A DNA stretch of 64,000 bases. Source: Plasmodium coatneyi. Its lineage: Eukaryota > Apicomplexa > Aconoidasida > Haemosporida > Plasmodiidae. Below the pieces are notes generated by a model that saw nothing but the letters and a program-made list of their open reading frames with translations, had not been told where the DNA came from and ran no database searches. Where the stretch lies: the NCBI RefSeq assembly GCF_001680005.1, contig NC_033556.1, forward strand, positions 186,001 through 250,000, given 5' to 3'. The position numbers and the translations under genes were made by a program. Shown in pieces: positions 33,601 through 45,137 of this stretch; the first letter of the stretch is position 1; each line of letters opens with the position of its first letter.

Positions 33601-36600
33601 ATATGATAATGCCACTAATTATGGACGACTCGGACAGGTTATTCAAAACGAGGTTCCTGATAAAGGCACACGTTTCTTTGTGGTACAGGAACATATACTC
33701 AAGGCAGCTGACAAACTCCGCACTGTCACTCAGGGTCAACGATATTTTATACATCGAAATGAAGACAGAGAGTGTGATAACTACGCACAAATACTTGATG
33801 TCGTAATAGACGGTTTCCGAGTATATTCTGTATACACCCGGTATGATCACCTTTATTAGGGTTGCCAGGTGGTTAAAATGGTTTCTGTAAAAATCTAGCT
33901 TGTGCTTCCTCACGTCAACGGGAAAGGTGTTCGGCATGTATTCACCGCTGGGGGTTTCACGAGGGAAGAAACCATCGTCACTCGAATCTACCTCAACGTT
34001 GTTCATTCCGCCGGTGCCGCTGTTCTTGCCCTCTTCTGCATCTCCTCCTTGGGGTTTCCCTTGATTCATGAACGACTTACCACTTAGGTTCGTCCCCATA
34101 TCGTAGTCGTAAATCACCAACCCGTTGAACGTGCACATGGGCAAAAAGGAGTACAATGTAAACAAAAGGTACAGGGTTAAAAAGTTATTACTCTGGTACT
34201 TCTCATTTTGAAAGATCTCGCTGAACTTTGCCAAAAATTCACTGTTGCAAAAATCCTCCAGTATACTATCACTGTAATTAACCAAAATAGATATGATGTA
34301 AAAAGTCTCCATAAAGGCGTATAAATTATCCTCAATTTTGCACTCTATCAGCAACTTAATAATATTATTTCGAATGTTAATGCTGTATATACTTTCGATC
34401 TCCGCGCAGAGCTTTAAGTGGGTACTTTCGTTGCTGTTCAGATGGATAATATGCTGAAGCAGCTTGTTTTCGTGGTACACATAGGTGCGATTCTTCGCTT
34501 CCTCCTTGCCTGGGGATGTGCCTTCTAATTTGGGGGAATCTTTCACCCCTTCTTCCGCGCCATGGGAGGTGGTTTCCCTCGCAGCCTTCTTCGAACTTCT
34601 ACCCTTTGATCCGCTAACAGGGTCATAGTTTTTCAAAAAGGAACTCAAAAAACTGACGTTCTCGTTCGACTTGCTATTTTTGCAATTGGTGCTGTCGGAT
34701 AATTGGTCATCCAAAATGTACACATCTTCGTCCTTTATCTGCTCCCTCTTGGCTCCTCTTCTACTTCTTTCCTGGCCCTTATTGTTACTATCCTTCTTTA
34801 ACTTGCTCCTCTTTTGAACCTCTCCCTTTGGTTTTCCCCTTCTGTCTTCTTCATCTACCTGATCATTCTCTTCACCATCGCTACTCTCTCCAACTTCGAC
34901 AATCTGGGGCACTTCCCCAGCTTCGTCAGCGTCCTCACCATCATCCGCTTTTCCCTTCATGCGATTTTTTGGCTTCTTCTTGCTCTTCTTATTAGTTGAG
35001 CTTTCCTTCTTTGACTTCCCTCCACCCCGGTGTTCACAGTTAGTGTCATCCCCGGTGTCGTTGCTTCTTTTCTTGTGAAAGTCACTCGTTTGTTCTTCAT
35101 CCGATATTTCGATCACTTCCCCTTCAAGGGGTTCATCTCCCGTTTGTTTCCTCGCCCTTCCGCTTTTAACAAAGGGGGTACCAGTTAACTCCTTCAGTTT
35201 GCCTTTTCCCTTTGCAGACGAGGCACCCTCCTTTTCGTGTTTTTTTTTCTTCCTTTTATCAGTCTTCTGCATCAGCTTACTAAGGTAAGAGGCTTCCTTG
35301 GAGTCTCCTTTACGCCCCAAGGAGCCCCCCCCTTTTACACCTCCACTACTGTCCGTGACGGAACGTCTAACTTTCCTCCTCAGTTTGTTCTCTTCCTCCA
35401 ACCGAACGGTGATCATTTTGTCAAGTAGTGACCTCCAAAGGGTGCATATAATATTTAATATATGAATATAATGGAAGTGAAAAAAATTTGTAAAAATGGA
35501 ACAATAGGGCGTTATATATTTCGTTATGTGCTTATGTTTGCTGATATTGTTAATCATCTGGATGATACAGAAGAAAATTTTTTTCTGGATGTTCACATTG
35601 TAGAAGTCTATATGCATCAACATGTATTTTATACTTTTCTTTTTCAAAATAAGCATAGGATCTTTCTCTACTAATTTTTCGAAAATTTTTAAAATTACTT
35701 CCGCTACATCGATGTATTCAATATCGTTCAGTTTTCTGTTTAGGATGTTTATCCCGTCTTTGTTGTTAATTACATATCTTATGGTCTGAGGGTATATATC
35801 CAAAATTGCATATATACAGCACGTGGCCGTGTAAATAATGTTAATATATTTTACATCTATTGCGCATGCATCGTTCAGAAACATTTTTTCATTTTCTTCT
35901 GTGACACTTGATTCACTTGATAGACTGGATGGGTCACTCGAATTGCTGGAGTAGGAGAAGAAGTCAATGCTTTCATCTTCCGAGTTTATTATTATTTCTT
36001 TTTTCACTCCTCTGTTGCTTGCTTTCTTTTTCGTTTCTTCCCCCTTTGGCTTGGCACCTTTAGCCTTTTCCCGCTTGGTTTCTTTGTTAGTGCGCTGATT
36101 TAATCGGTGACTGTTGCGCTGACTGGCTCGTCTACTGGCCCGTTTATTGCCACGTTCACTAGCGCGCTTTTTTGTGCTTTCGTTGTTGCTTTTATTGCTT
36201 CCCTTGCGCTTGTCCCCTTTGGCTGCGTCTTTCCGTTTCTTCTTCTTTTTCCCCCTTGCATTGCCATCGCTAAGAGCAAATTCGTTGTCATCTCCGCTAG
36301 CTTCGCCAGCCTCCCCAACGTTGTCTACCTCCTGTACCTCATCGTCGTCCAGGATCTCTTCTTCCTCATCATAATCTTCATCATCCTCCTCATTCTCTTG
36401 ACCCTCTTCCTGCTCTTCATCTTCTTCATCGTCGTCAACTTCTTCTTCATCTTCTTCCTCCTCCCCTTCTTCATCAAAATCGGACGCGTAAACCCCTATG
36501 CGCTCCTGTATTATCTTAAAGAAGCTGTTCAACCCGCTATCCACCGTGTCCTTAATTTTCTCTGCGTCGATACTTTTGGCACTGCCCACCCCTTTGGCCT

Positions 36601-37156
36601 TTTTCTTACCGCCACTTTTCCTACTCCCAACATTACCACTGTTGCTGTTCCTTCCATATGCATTGTTGTAATTCAAGTGGGGCTTATTAATCACGTGGAT
36701 CAGTACGTTGATGTATTCCTCCATCTGGGAAACGGACAACCCGCCATCTGCAGACAGGTTCAGCTGTTCGTAAAGGTCGTTCAGGGCAGCTAGCTGTAAA
36801 GGTGAAAAAGAAAAAGGTGAAAAAGAAAAAGGTGAACAGTGAAGAAACGGTCGACAGATTCTGCAGACATCCCACTGCAGGGCGTACACACGCAAATGTC
36901 TTTTCCTTCACTCGAAAACGTCACTGTCGCATTTTTAAACTTTATATTTACACAGGCATAGCACGTACAGACATGTACAGATCTGCCTCTACGCCGCAGC
37001 AAAACATATCACAGTGACGAAAAATAAAGTCACGTTTGTTCTGAAGTAGGTTCGCACATGTTGCGCAAAATATACCTTTTCCGATTCTTCTCCATTTTTT
37101 ATACTATTCAGGATATACGAATGATGCATATTTTCGTAAACTAAATATTTTTTCAT
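24658..37156 (-). CDS. UT: Giant HECT E3 ubiquitin ligase, TRIP12/UFD4-like
   Basis: Eight exons (minus): 37156-37076, 36793-26348, 26166-26070, 25909-25788, 25667-25507, 25363-25229, 25105-24969, 24683-24658; the lengths sum to 3735 codons, giving 3734 aa. Exon 1 is MKKYLVYENMHHS...; exon 8 encodes only QKIFSLS plus stop. The HECT N-lobe starts near residue 2720 with DIEFFNEEGTGLGPSLEFYNEV, a signature of the TRIP12/UFD4 subgroup. It is split by about 600 residues of lysine/acid low complexity before LGQLCAKIL and LHPLFWYLV. The C-lobe has VELIPNGANIAV, ALPNKGF and catalytic Cys3701 in LPSVMTCTNYL. The N-terminal part is probably helical-repeat scaffold with acidic tracts. It transfers ubiquitin from E2 to substrates; substrates unknown. 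The P. falciparum counterpart (PF3D7_0704600, recalled) is of similar size and has been linked to quinine response. Confidence 0.92.
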
Positions 37157-40100
37157 TGTGACTCTTTACATCTGAAGGTTGCATGGCTGTGTGTCTTCTC
37201 CTTCCCTCTCTTCCTGCAGAAAAGGCGCTAAGTTGCGCTTCCTTAAAACGCAATGGACAGATGTGTGCTGCGTATGCGTACGCAGCGAGGGGCCAGCTAT
37301 TCAAAGGAGAAGCTACCTGGCGCAAAGGTAAAACTTTGTACACACTGCTGTGCAAGGAAACACGAAATGGACAACTGCGTAATGCTTGCACCTTGGTATA
37401 GCATTAACGAGATTTTTCTTATTTACATTTAAAAGGAAAATATATTTTTGCAAAATTAAAATATATTTTTATATGCATACATATATATACAATTGTCAAA
37501 CGCGCTAAAAGGTATTACCCCCGGGGGCACCACGAGACATTAGTGAGTATATACAAAGGGTGGTGTACTTGCGCGTACTCGCACGCATTTGTGCCCAGGA
37601 TGAACAGAAAAAAATGTGTACAAAGGGTTCAAAAGAGGTGAAATAAAAAAATATTTCACTCTTTCAAAGGGGGCAGTGGATCACGTGACGCGTGTGGGTA
37701 GTTCTTGAGTGATGACAGCTGGTTCGGTTCAGCTGGGTATATGCGTGTACCTGGGTGCACGTGCCTAGGCTGGTGTTCGCTACAAGGTGAATATGCTACA
37801 GGGCGAATGCCCATAAGCAAAAGAGGCAAAGGGATGCTGTCCCCGTGCGAACGCTGCAGATCGATTCGTGCCCAGGATAACGCAATTTTTAAACAAGGAA
37901 AAAATGATAATTCAAGAAAACAGTTGCTTTCTTATTGTACATAAGTTTACTTATCATTAAAATGAAAATGTAATCACAATACAACTTTCATATGAAAGAA
38001 ATAAAACTTAAGCACTTATTTACGCTTTATGCGTTATTTTTCCCGTTTGCAGGAAAGAAGCGCCGTAATAATTTTATAACATGACAATTTGTGGATTTTC
38101 TGTGCCTTTGCTTTTTTTTCGTTGTCGCGAATGTAAGCTTTTCCTTCGCTAACGGTTTTTTATTTTGCTTCGCTACGTTTTTTTTTTTTTTCCGTTCACA
38201 AAGTTTTGTTTTCTTTTCGCAAACGTTTTTCTTTTCCTTTCCTAACTTTTTTTGTTTCGTCCTTTTTTTTTCTTTTTTTTTTTTTTTTTCCTGATTGTCA
38301 GTCCCCCAACTTTGCAGTGTACAAATGGTAAGGGGTCCCTTGTACGAGCAGCTAAAATAATTAAGTACGCCAAGCACTACGCGAGTGAGTATGAACATAA
38401 CGCGTGTATTACATGCATACATACGTACGTGAATATATATACATATATAAATGTATATATATGTATATATTTATATATAGATAACGTATGCATTCGTATG
38501 AATACGTATGCGCCTGTATGCTCCTATGAAGGCCGAAACGTACACTACGTACATATTCCCCCGTATGTATGCGCACGTGACAGCAATGTGGGCAATTAAA
38601 GAGAAAATACATTTTTATGACGCGCACAATTTTCCATATGCCTATGTGCAGTTTTTGCTTGTACCTGGCGTATTCTGGAAAATTAATTCCCCTGGCATAC
38701 ACCTATCTTACTGCAAATGCTCGCACGCGATCGCAGCTTGTGAAAGCTGCAGTGTCTGTAGAAACACGGGGGGGAGGGCGCGTCGAGGCACGCCGTAAAA
38801 TTACGAAAGAAAGAAAAAAAAACAAACAGGAATGATACACGCATATGCGTGCATGTATAAGTATGTATATATATATGTACATGAGTATGCGCAGACGCGC
38901 CAATATTCCGGCAGCATTTATTTACGGTCACGACAAGGGGTGGAAAGAAAACGCCGCAGGCCTCCTCACATGTTCCGTGCAAACATTCGCATTTCCCGCA
39001 GAAAAATATGCTACTTTAAAAAATTACGAGCAGTCCCTCCGTTCTATAAAATAATAAAACACCCTTTATATAGCGCGTCATACAAGGAGGAAAAAAAAGA
39101 GCTCACAAGTTTTTTACATTAACTGTATGTCGCGCATAATTTTTTTTGGCATAATTCCAAATATTCGCAATTCCGCATGGCGTACACATAATCATACGCA
39201 CAATACTCCTATACACGTCTGTACATAGGTGCACCTCCTTGAGAGGGCATACTTTGCATTCCAGACTAATTAGGCCAACACATTATATTACACCAAAGAA
39301 AGAACTCCCCATATTGCATTCTTCAGAGGAAGCCTCACAAAAAGTTAATGACCACTTCGTGCTATATGAACAGTGGAAAATATATTTCTCCCGGGGGTTA
39401 ACCCTTTCCTATACGGTTATAACAATGTGTGCTAATAATGGCAGATGTTGTAAAATAAGCTCACCCTCCGTATATATGCTCAACAAAATTGTTAAGTTTA
39501 TTTCCACTCCTTAGAATACAATGCGCGTCCTTTCTGATACATGAGTGCATAAGGCAGTTGTGTGAAAAATATCACTATTTGCTTATCCAAATGGAGGGCA
39601 ATCCAAAAGGAAGCAACAGTACACATTATGACTGTAGAATGTTCCCCCGAAATGAGCAGAAGGATAAAGACCCATTCTGCACTATCTTTGCTCTCTCTGT
39701 GTGCTACACCTGCGTACACTTATTGCGTGTAGAACGGGCAAAAATGCAAAGAATATTGGACTGGTTAAAGAAACAAGTTACACGCAATGTAACGCACATA
39801 TGTTTTCCACTGCCACAACGAGGAACATTTAAAGTTAGAAAGCAGCGCGAAGTAGTTGCAATACGTCGTTCCATTTATACGTAAGGATAAAGTAGCCCCC
39901 CTAATGGGCAACTTTTACAGCCTCCTATACATAAATGAAATATGACGTCTTAGTTTTCCATTTTACGCCTTTACATTTGAAAAGATGGTTATTAATATTT
40001 ATTTACTCCTAGCAACTTCAAGTGCTCCCTCATGAAAAAACCCATTTGGGGGAAGCAACTGTACGCTTCATTGCCCCTCGTTGCGTTTACAAAAAAGGAA

Positions 40101-41018
40101 TGAATGAATATTCATTTGGTACACTTCACACACGTCTACGCGTATACTGTGCGAAAACGTTTTTACTGTTTCTCCGTCCTTTCAAAATAAAACGATGGAC
40201 AGCTACAAAGGGATCGTGGATAATACCGAGAATAGGTCTGCCCGTCAACAGCAATGTTAATAAGAATTGTTATGGTCCTCACGAAAATTTTCCATGTTTT
40301 ACAAATTCAAAGGATGAGAAAAGCATTTTCCGTACTTTATATTCTGCATTTTCCTTTTTCACTCCCTCCCAAACACTTGATCCTACTGCAAAAAAAAAAA
40401 AGTGTGAATACGCAGTATAGCCGCGTGTATGGCCCATAGGCTGAACATATTCATGTATGCCAGTCACAGATGTGTCCACCAATTTGTGAATAATTTCCTA
40501 CGCTGTTGCCGCAGAGTATGATGTAATCTCGCGCAGTTCGTTTTGGCCCTCTTTCCCTTCCATCCGATGCCCCTTTGTTTATTCTATCACCTTCAACATG
40601 GATTCCTCAAAAAAAAAAAAAAAAAAAAGAAAGAAGGAAAAAAAGAAAAATAATAATAGCACCTAAAAATGCACTCAATATTATAATCAAAATTGCGCAT
40701 AAAATTTAAGGTGTTACCCAAAAAAATTGACGAAGAATCACGAGGAACAATGTTAAGCGCAGAACTCTATTACTTTAAAAGAAGGCTTTAAAACAAAAAT
40801 TAAGAAAAGGCGATGATCGTCGCCCTGGCGTGAGAACTGCCATGTATAGAAAGAGTCTTCTACTGTCCCACTCCCCCATGTATTAGATATATATGTAAGT
40901 ACATAAGTACATGCTAGCTCCTCCCCAAAATAAGACTGCGCAGATAATCCCCCTTTTAGTGTTACCTATGCATATCATCATATGAGTATGGGTATGCCAC
41001 CACATATGTTCAGCCAAA
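37157..41018. other. Divergent intergenic region between HECT ligase and adenylyltransferase
   Basis: 3.9 kb separating two head-to-head start codons, presumably holding both promoters and 5' UTRs. Contains T-rich tracts (38100-38290), an alternating TA/GTA stretch (38395-38510) and A runs (40611-40628). Several 90-130-codon open frames (for example 39489-39884 +, 40022-40420 +) lack any domain, signal or splice pattern and are not called. Confidence 0.5.
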
Positions 41019-44000
41019 ATGGGGAAAAACGAATCATACGAAAATGGGTTCCTAATATTTGAAGATTACAACTTTGTTACCTACACGAAAAGGCGCGGAG
41101 GGAGAGTCGACTGGCAGGAAAAAAAGAAGCATTTGCACAATTTCAATGTTAGCGCGTATCTCTATAAACCCTTCCAAAATTGCAACCTCAGCCTAGTCAG
41201 TAACAGCGCAAACTTAAGACGTGCCACAGAAAATAAGCTTTTCAAAAGGATCCAACTAAACATAAAATGGCTAATTAAATTTATTAAAAGAATAAAAAGA
41301 AGAGTTAAGAATATATACTTATTTGTAAAATTTGTGAGCTCAAAATGTATACTTAAACTGTCCAGCTTTTACTATTTAAAGTACATTGTGGAGAAAATTT
41401 ACGAAGAAAAGTTGGAAACATCTGTGCGTGTAGTCCTACCCGTGTCAGATTTGCACAAGCTTTATACCTTTGTCTATCACCAGAACTTTTGCTTTATAAA
41501 TTATTATGAGGAGTTTCTGTCCAAAAGAGATGCACGCCGATTAAGGCGGTTCTACTGCCCCGTCGTCGTGCTGAACGGTCCCAATAGGGTGTTAACCCTC
41601 CCCTATAAGAGGATATACGGTCGGGATGTTGTAAAAATGGATACACGGGGGGGACGAAGTGGGAAAAATGCGCCAAAGGGGAAAACTCACCCCAATGCTA
41701 ACAAACACCAGCGCGCAAGTGCCACCACCACAAAAACGCACCGGAGAAAAAGCATAAAAATAGAGAAGGAGAAAATAAAAAGGGCTATAGGGAAAAGCTT
41801 GCACACAAGCGATATAGGCCTCTTCGCAGGAACCTTCGACAAAATACATTTTGGGCATGTACTGCTACTTTTTTACTCCATTTTTCTAACAGAGAAGTTT
41901 TACTATGTCGGATTATATAATAATAAAAATATTCATAACAAAAAATATGCACAGGAAATTGACGACTTGAAGTTACGGATTTACAACATATCGGACATTC
42001 TCTTTTTAATAAAAAATGTCTACCACGTTGAATTTTTTTTTCTCAATTTTGAGCACGTCACGCCATTTATAAAGATAAAAAATTCTCATAAAATTTTATT
42101 TCAAATTATGATGAATCAGAAAAATGAGTTATTGGGGCGGCATCGCCAAGGTGGGTACAAAAAATGTGAAGTGTCCACCCCGCACCGTATTGAAGCCACA
42201 CCTGTGAACACATACATTGCAAAAAGGAGAGACTTAGAAATGTACCTCTCCCGTAGGAGTACCAAAACGGGCGCAACACAGTGCAGTGAAAAGGGGGATC
42301 ACTGGGTAGATCATTTCGTTACAAATGAAATGAAAAAAAAAATTGAAAAATATTTACTTTTTCACGTTGGCATTGTGAAAGCAAGGAGATGCAAAAAGAA
42401 GGACAACAAAATTATCGTGTTGAATAGAATACATGACCCATTTTCCTTCGCAGTAGATATTAACGATTTGTACTGCTTAACAATGTCCAAGGAATCTGAG
42501 GCCAATGGGTATATTTTGGTAAACAAAAGAAAATTACAAAAGGCAAAGGAAAATGCACATTCAAATAAGAGGCCAAGGGGGGGAAGAACCCCCGATCAGA
42601 AATGTGAAAACTGCAAACATATCAACGTAGAACCAAGCGGGGTGAGCACCCCTTTGGAAAAGCCAAGAACAAGTCTGAACATTTTTGACACCATCAATTT
42701 AGGGGATGGAGAGAAAATCAGCTCGACATTAGTCAGGGAGGAAAATATTTTTTTAAAAAAAAAAAAATTTGCAAAATTTTTAAGACACTTTGTAGACGCT
42801 TGCTTATTCTTTCACATTGATCACTTCCTGATACAAATGTATGCCGATATTTTTTTGCACAAAAATGGCAGGACCTCTTTTAAGAAGCTCTACATAAATA
42901 AGGTGAAAAATTACTTTTATAAAAGAGAAAGGACCAAATGGGAGACGCAGGGGAGTTGCAAAAAGAGTGGCCACAGAAGCGGCAAAAAAAAGGATCATTT
43001 TATTGTTAACGATTTTTTCAGAAACTTATTCGTTCTGTTGTCCTTTTTCGTCAACCATTTTGCCGATCTGGAAAATCGCCCACATAATAAAATTCAACTT
43101 TTTCTCAAAATTTCCATCGAGCTTTCTTTCTTTTTTTACAATAACATGATTTTGCTGTTAGTTAAAAAGAAGGAGGTGCTAATAAATCAAAACTTCTGCA
43201 CCAAGCACAAGAATGTACAGCAGAAAATAAGCATGTTCCACCCGTGTGATGACAACGCACTGCGAATTTACCTGCACAGGGTGGAGGAGCCCCTCCTGGA
43301 GGAAGTGCTTAACCAGGTTCTTCTTTGGACCCTTTCACTGATATCGCTGTCTGTTCTGTGCAAGTTTTACCACTCGGAAATTCTGCCAAGGGGGAAGCTG
43401 GCACGTGTGCGGAAATCGTCAAAATGCAGGGAATTTGTCCAGTTGGGGAACACGGCACAGAAAATGCAAAGCCTGAATGAGTCAGCCCTTCATCCCCCTG
43501 TGCAACCGCGCAGTGATCCAAATAAATTGAGCAAAAAAGACAACCCACATGGGGAAGAGAAAGAGCAGTCCGAAGAGCCAACCCGCAGTGATTCTTCATT
43601 ACGCAAAATGAACTACGCTGCATACTTTTACAACTACTCGAAAGACAGGGGGCTACACAAACGGGGTCCCATCGTCACACCATATACCCTCTTCAATCAC
43701 GCTCTAACGAGGAGGTTCAAAATGAGGAAGTCCCTACTGCGTCAGCACCGTGAAATTGTGCGAGAGTTGGATTCTTGCGGCATGGCAGCGGGGGGAGGGG
43801 CCATCGGCAGGAGCACGAGTATGGACAAGCCGGATGGAAATACCTACGTGAAGCTGCCACAAGACGAAGTTTACCACGCGCCGTCCTTAAAAAGAGAAAG
43901 AAAAATTCTGAACAATTTGTATAAAACAAAAATTAGGAGTGAAAAAAATGCCCCCATTTGGATAAACAAAATGAGTGATAAAGAGATTGAAAATTACGTC

Positions 44001-44663
44001 AGGGGAAAAAACACAGATGCGACGAGCTACCACAATGAAAGGTACACATCGTTAATGCAGATAAATATAAATAAGGGGGACGAAAGTTTCCTCGTCCGAA
44101 AGGTGCTGATATATAAATATCTAGACAGCTACTTTATCTCCTTTTTCTCCTTCTACTCGATAAATCACGTGGGCATAAATCAAAGTGTAAAAGGTACCCA
44201 CACAAAATGTAATAAAATTGATCATTTGTTATTCCTCCTTTTGGTGCACTTTGAGAAGCACATTGAAATGGTCGTAAATAGTTTTCTTAAAAGGACGTGG
44301 GAATTAAAACCGAAAAGAAGGGAAGGTCCCTTTGACCCATACGTCCTCTACCAGAAAAGGTATTCACTCATTCACAGATACTTAGTTATGAATTTATCTC
44401 CAGTGAATAACTACCTCTTAGACTTTGAACGGAAGTACGATTTTAAAAAGGGAGACACCACCTTTGCAGACACGCCCTTTCACATCAAGATAGGAAATTG
44501 GGAATGTCCCAAGGGGAGTACGTCTGCAAATGCCTCCAAAATTGCCAACCATTTGAGCGTCCTAACATTTTATAACACAATTTTTCAAAGCATTTTAACA
44601 CACGCAAATTATTACTACCCCTTCTTCGCTTCACTTAATTACTTGTATTTGGATGACGTTTGA
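41019..44663 (+). CDS. Phosphopantetheine adenylyltransferase-like protein (CoA synthesis), greatly extended
   Basis: Single exon, 1214 aa. The nucleotidyltransferase domain starts near residue 267 with GLFAGTFDKIHFGHVLLL, which holds the ATP-binding HxGH motif, followed by FYYVGLYNNKNI. After an insertion it resumes with DPFSFAVDINDLYCLTMSKESEANGYILVN. Near residue 566 comes GEKISSTLVREE, the ISSxxxR motif. The order matches the eukaryotic PPAT half of CoA synthase, which adenylylates 4'-phosphopantetheine to dephospho-CoA. Bacterial PPATs are about 160 aa. Here there are some 265 N-terminal residues, internal insertions and about 600 C-terminal residues rich in Lys, Phe and Tyr with no recognised domain. 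P. falciparum has a putative PPAT beside its UT gene (recalled). The ATG at 41019 is the first of the long open frame. Confidence 0.8.
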   Translation: MGKNESYENGFLIFEDYNFVTYTKRRGGRVDWQEKKKHLHNFNVSAYLYKPFQNCNLSLVSNSANLRRATENKLFKRIQLNIKWLIKFIKRIKRRVKNIYLFVKFVSSKCILKLSSFYYLKYIVEKIYEEKLETSVRVVLPVSDLHKLYTFVYHQNFCFINYYEEFLSKRDARRLRRFYCPVVVLNGPNRVLTLPYKRIYGRDVVKMDTRGGRSGKNAPKGKTHPNANKHQRASATTTKTHRRKSIKIEKEKIKRAIGKSLHTSDIGLFAGTFDKIHFGHVLLLFYSIFLTEKFYYVGLYNNKNIHNKKYAQEIDDLKLRIYNISDILFLIKNVYHVEFFFLNFEHVTPFIKIKNSHKILFQIMMNQKNELLGRHRQGGYKKCEVSTPHRIEATPVNTYIAKRRDLEMYLSRRSTKTGATQCSEKGDHWVDHFVTNEMKKKIEKYLLFHVGIVKARRCKKKDNKIIVLNRIHDPFSFAVDINDLYCLTMSKESEANGYILVNKRKLQKAKENAHSNKRPRGGRTPDQKCENCKHINVEPSGVSTPLEKPRTSLNIFDTINLGDGEKISSTLVREENIFLKKKKFAKFLRHFVDACLFFHIDHFLIQMYADIFLHKNGRTSFKKLYINKVKNYFYKRERTKWETQGSCKKSGHRSGKKKDHFIVNDFFRNLFVLLSFFVNHFADLENRPHNKIQLFLKISIELSFFFYNNMILLLVKKKEVLINQNFCTKHKNVQQKISMFHPCDDNALRIYLHRVEEPLLEEVLNQVLLWTLSLISLSVLCKFYHSEILPRGKLARVRKSSKCREFVQLGNTAQKMQSLNESALHPPVQPRSDPNKLSKKDNPHGEEKEQSEEPTRSDSSLRKMNYAAYFYNYSKDRGLHKRGPIVTPYTLFNHALTRRFKMRKSLLRQHREIVRELDSCGMAAGGGAIGRSTSMDKPDGNTYVKLPQDEVYHAPSLKRERKILNNLYKTKIRSEKNAPIWINKMSDKEIENYVRGKNTDATSYHNERYTSLMQININKGDESFLVRKVLIYKYLDSYFISFFSFYSINHVGINQSVKGTHTKCNKIDHLLFLLLVHFEKHIEMVVNSFLKRTWELKPKRREGPFDPYVLYQKRYSLIHRYLVMNLSPVNNYLLDFERKYDFKKGDTTFADTPFHIKIGNWECPKGSTSANASKIANHLSVLTFYNTIFQSILTHANYYYPFFASLNYLYLDDV

Positions 44664-45137
44664 TTCGTCTGCATGTGGGAAGCGTGTTGCTTGTCATGCT
44701 GGGCGGGGGATTCCTGTCCCATTCATTGCGCCCATTTTTTTTTAACCAGGTTTGCTTCCCCCTTCTTAGCTTTTTTTTTTTTACTGTTGGAATACAACCC
44801 GCAACGTTTGATGAACATAATTCTGCCTTCCTCGTCCTTAGCTTTTCCCTTTTTTACGTGTTCTAACCTTGTTTTGTTGACATAACTCCCCGTGAGCCTT
44901 CTTCATTTTGGACAAACGTAATTGTGTTTGCACGAATGCGGACGCATGGGGACCCGTTTCGTCACTTTTGCGAATATGCCACTTTTTAAAAAGTTCATTT
45001 TTAACCGTGCAGCACATACCGCATGGGAAGAAAAAACACAAAAACAGGAAAATGCAACGTAGCAGACAAAACAAGGAGGGTTGAAAAGTTACCCAAACAA
45101 ATGTGTAGGAAAAAAAATAAATGTCTTTTTTTTTCCG
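44664..45137. other. Convergent 3' flanks
   Basis: 474 bases between two converging genes; T-rich with no feature beyond homopolymers. Confidence 0.5.

Noticed and set aside
38395..38510. TA/GTA-rich alternating tract as a functional element
   Set aside because: Ordinary microsatellite-like sequence for a malaria intergenic region; no structure beyond the dinucleotide pattern.
39489..39884. 131-codon plus ORF in the HECT/PPAT intergenic region
   Set aside because: No domain, signal or splice support; composition looks like spacer and it lies in a divergent promoter region.
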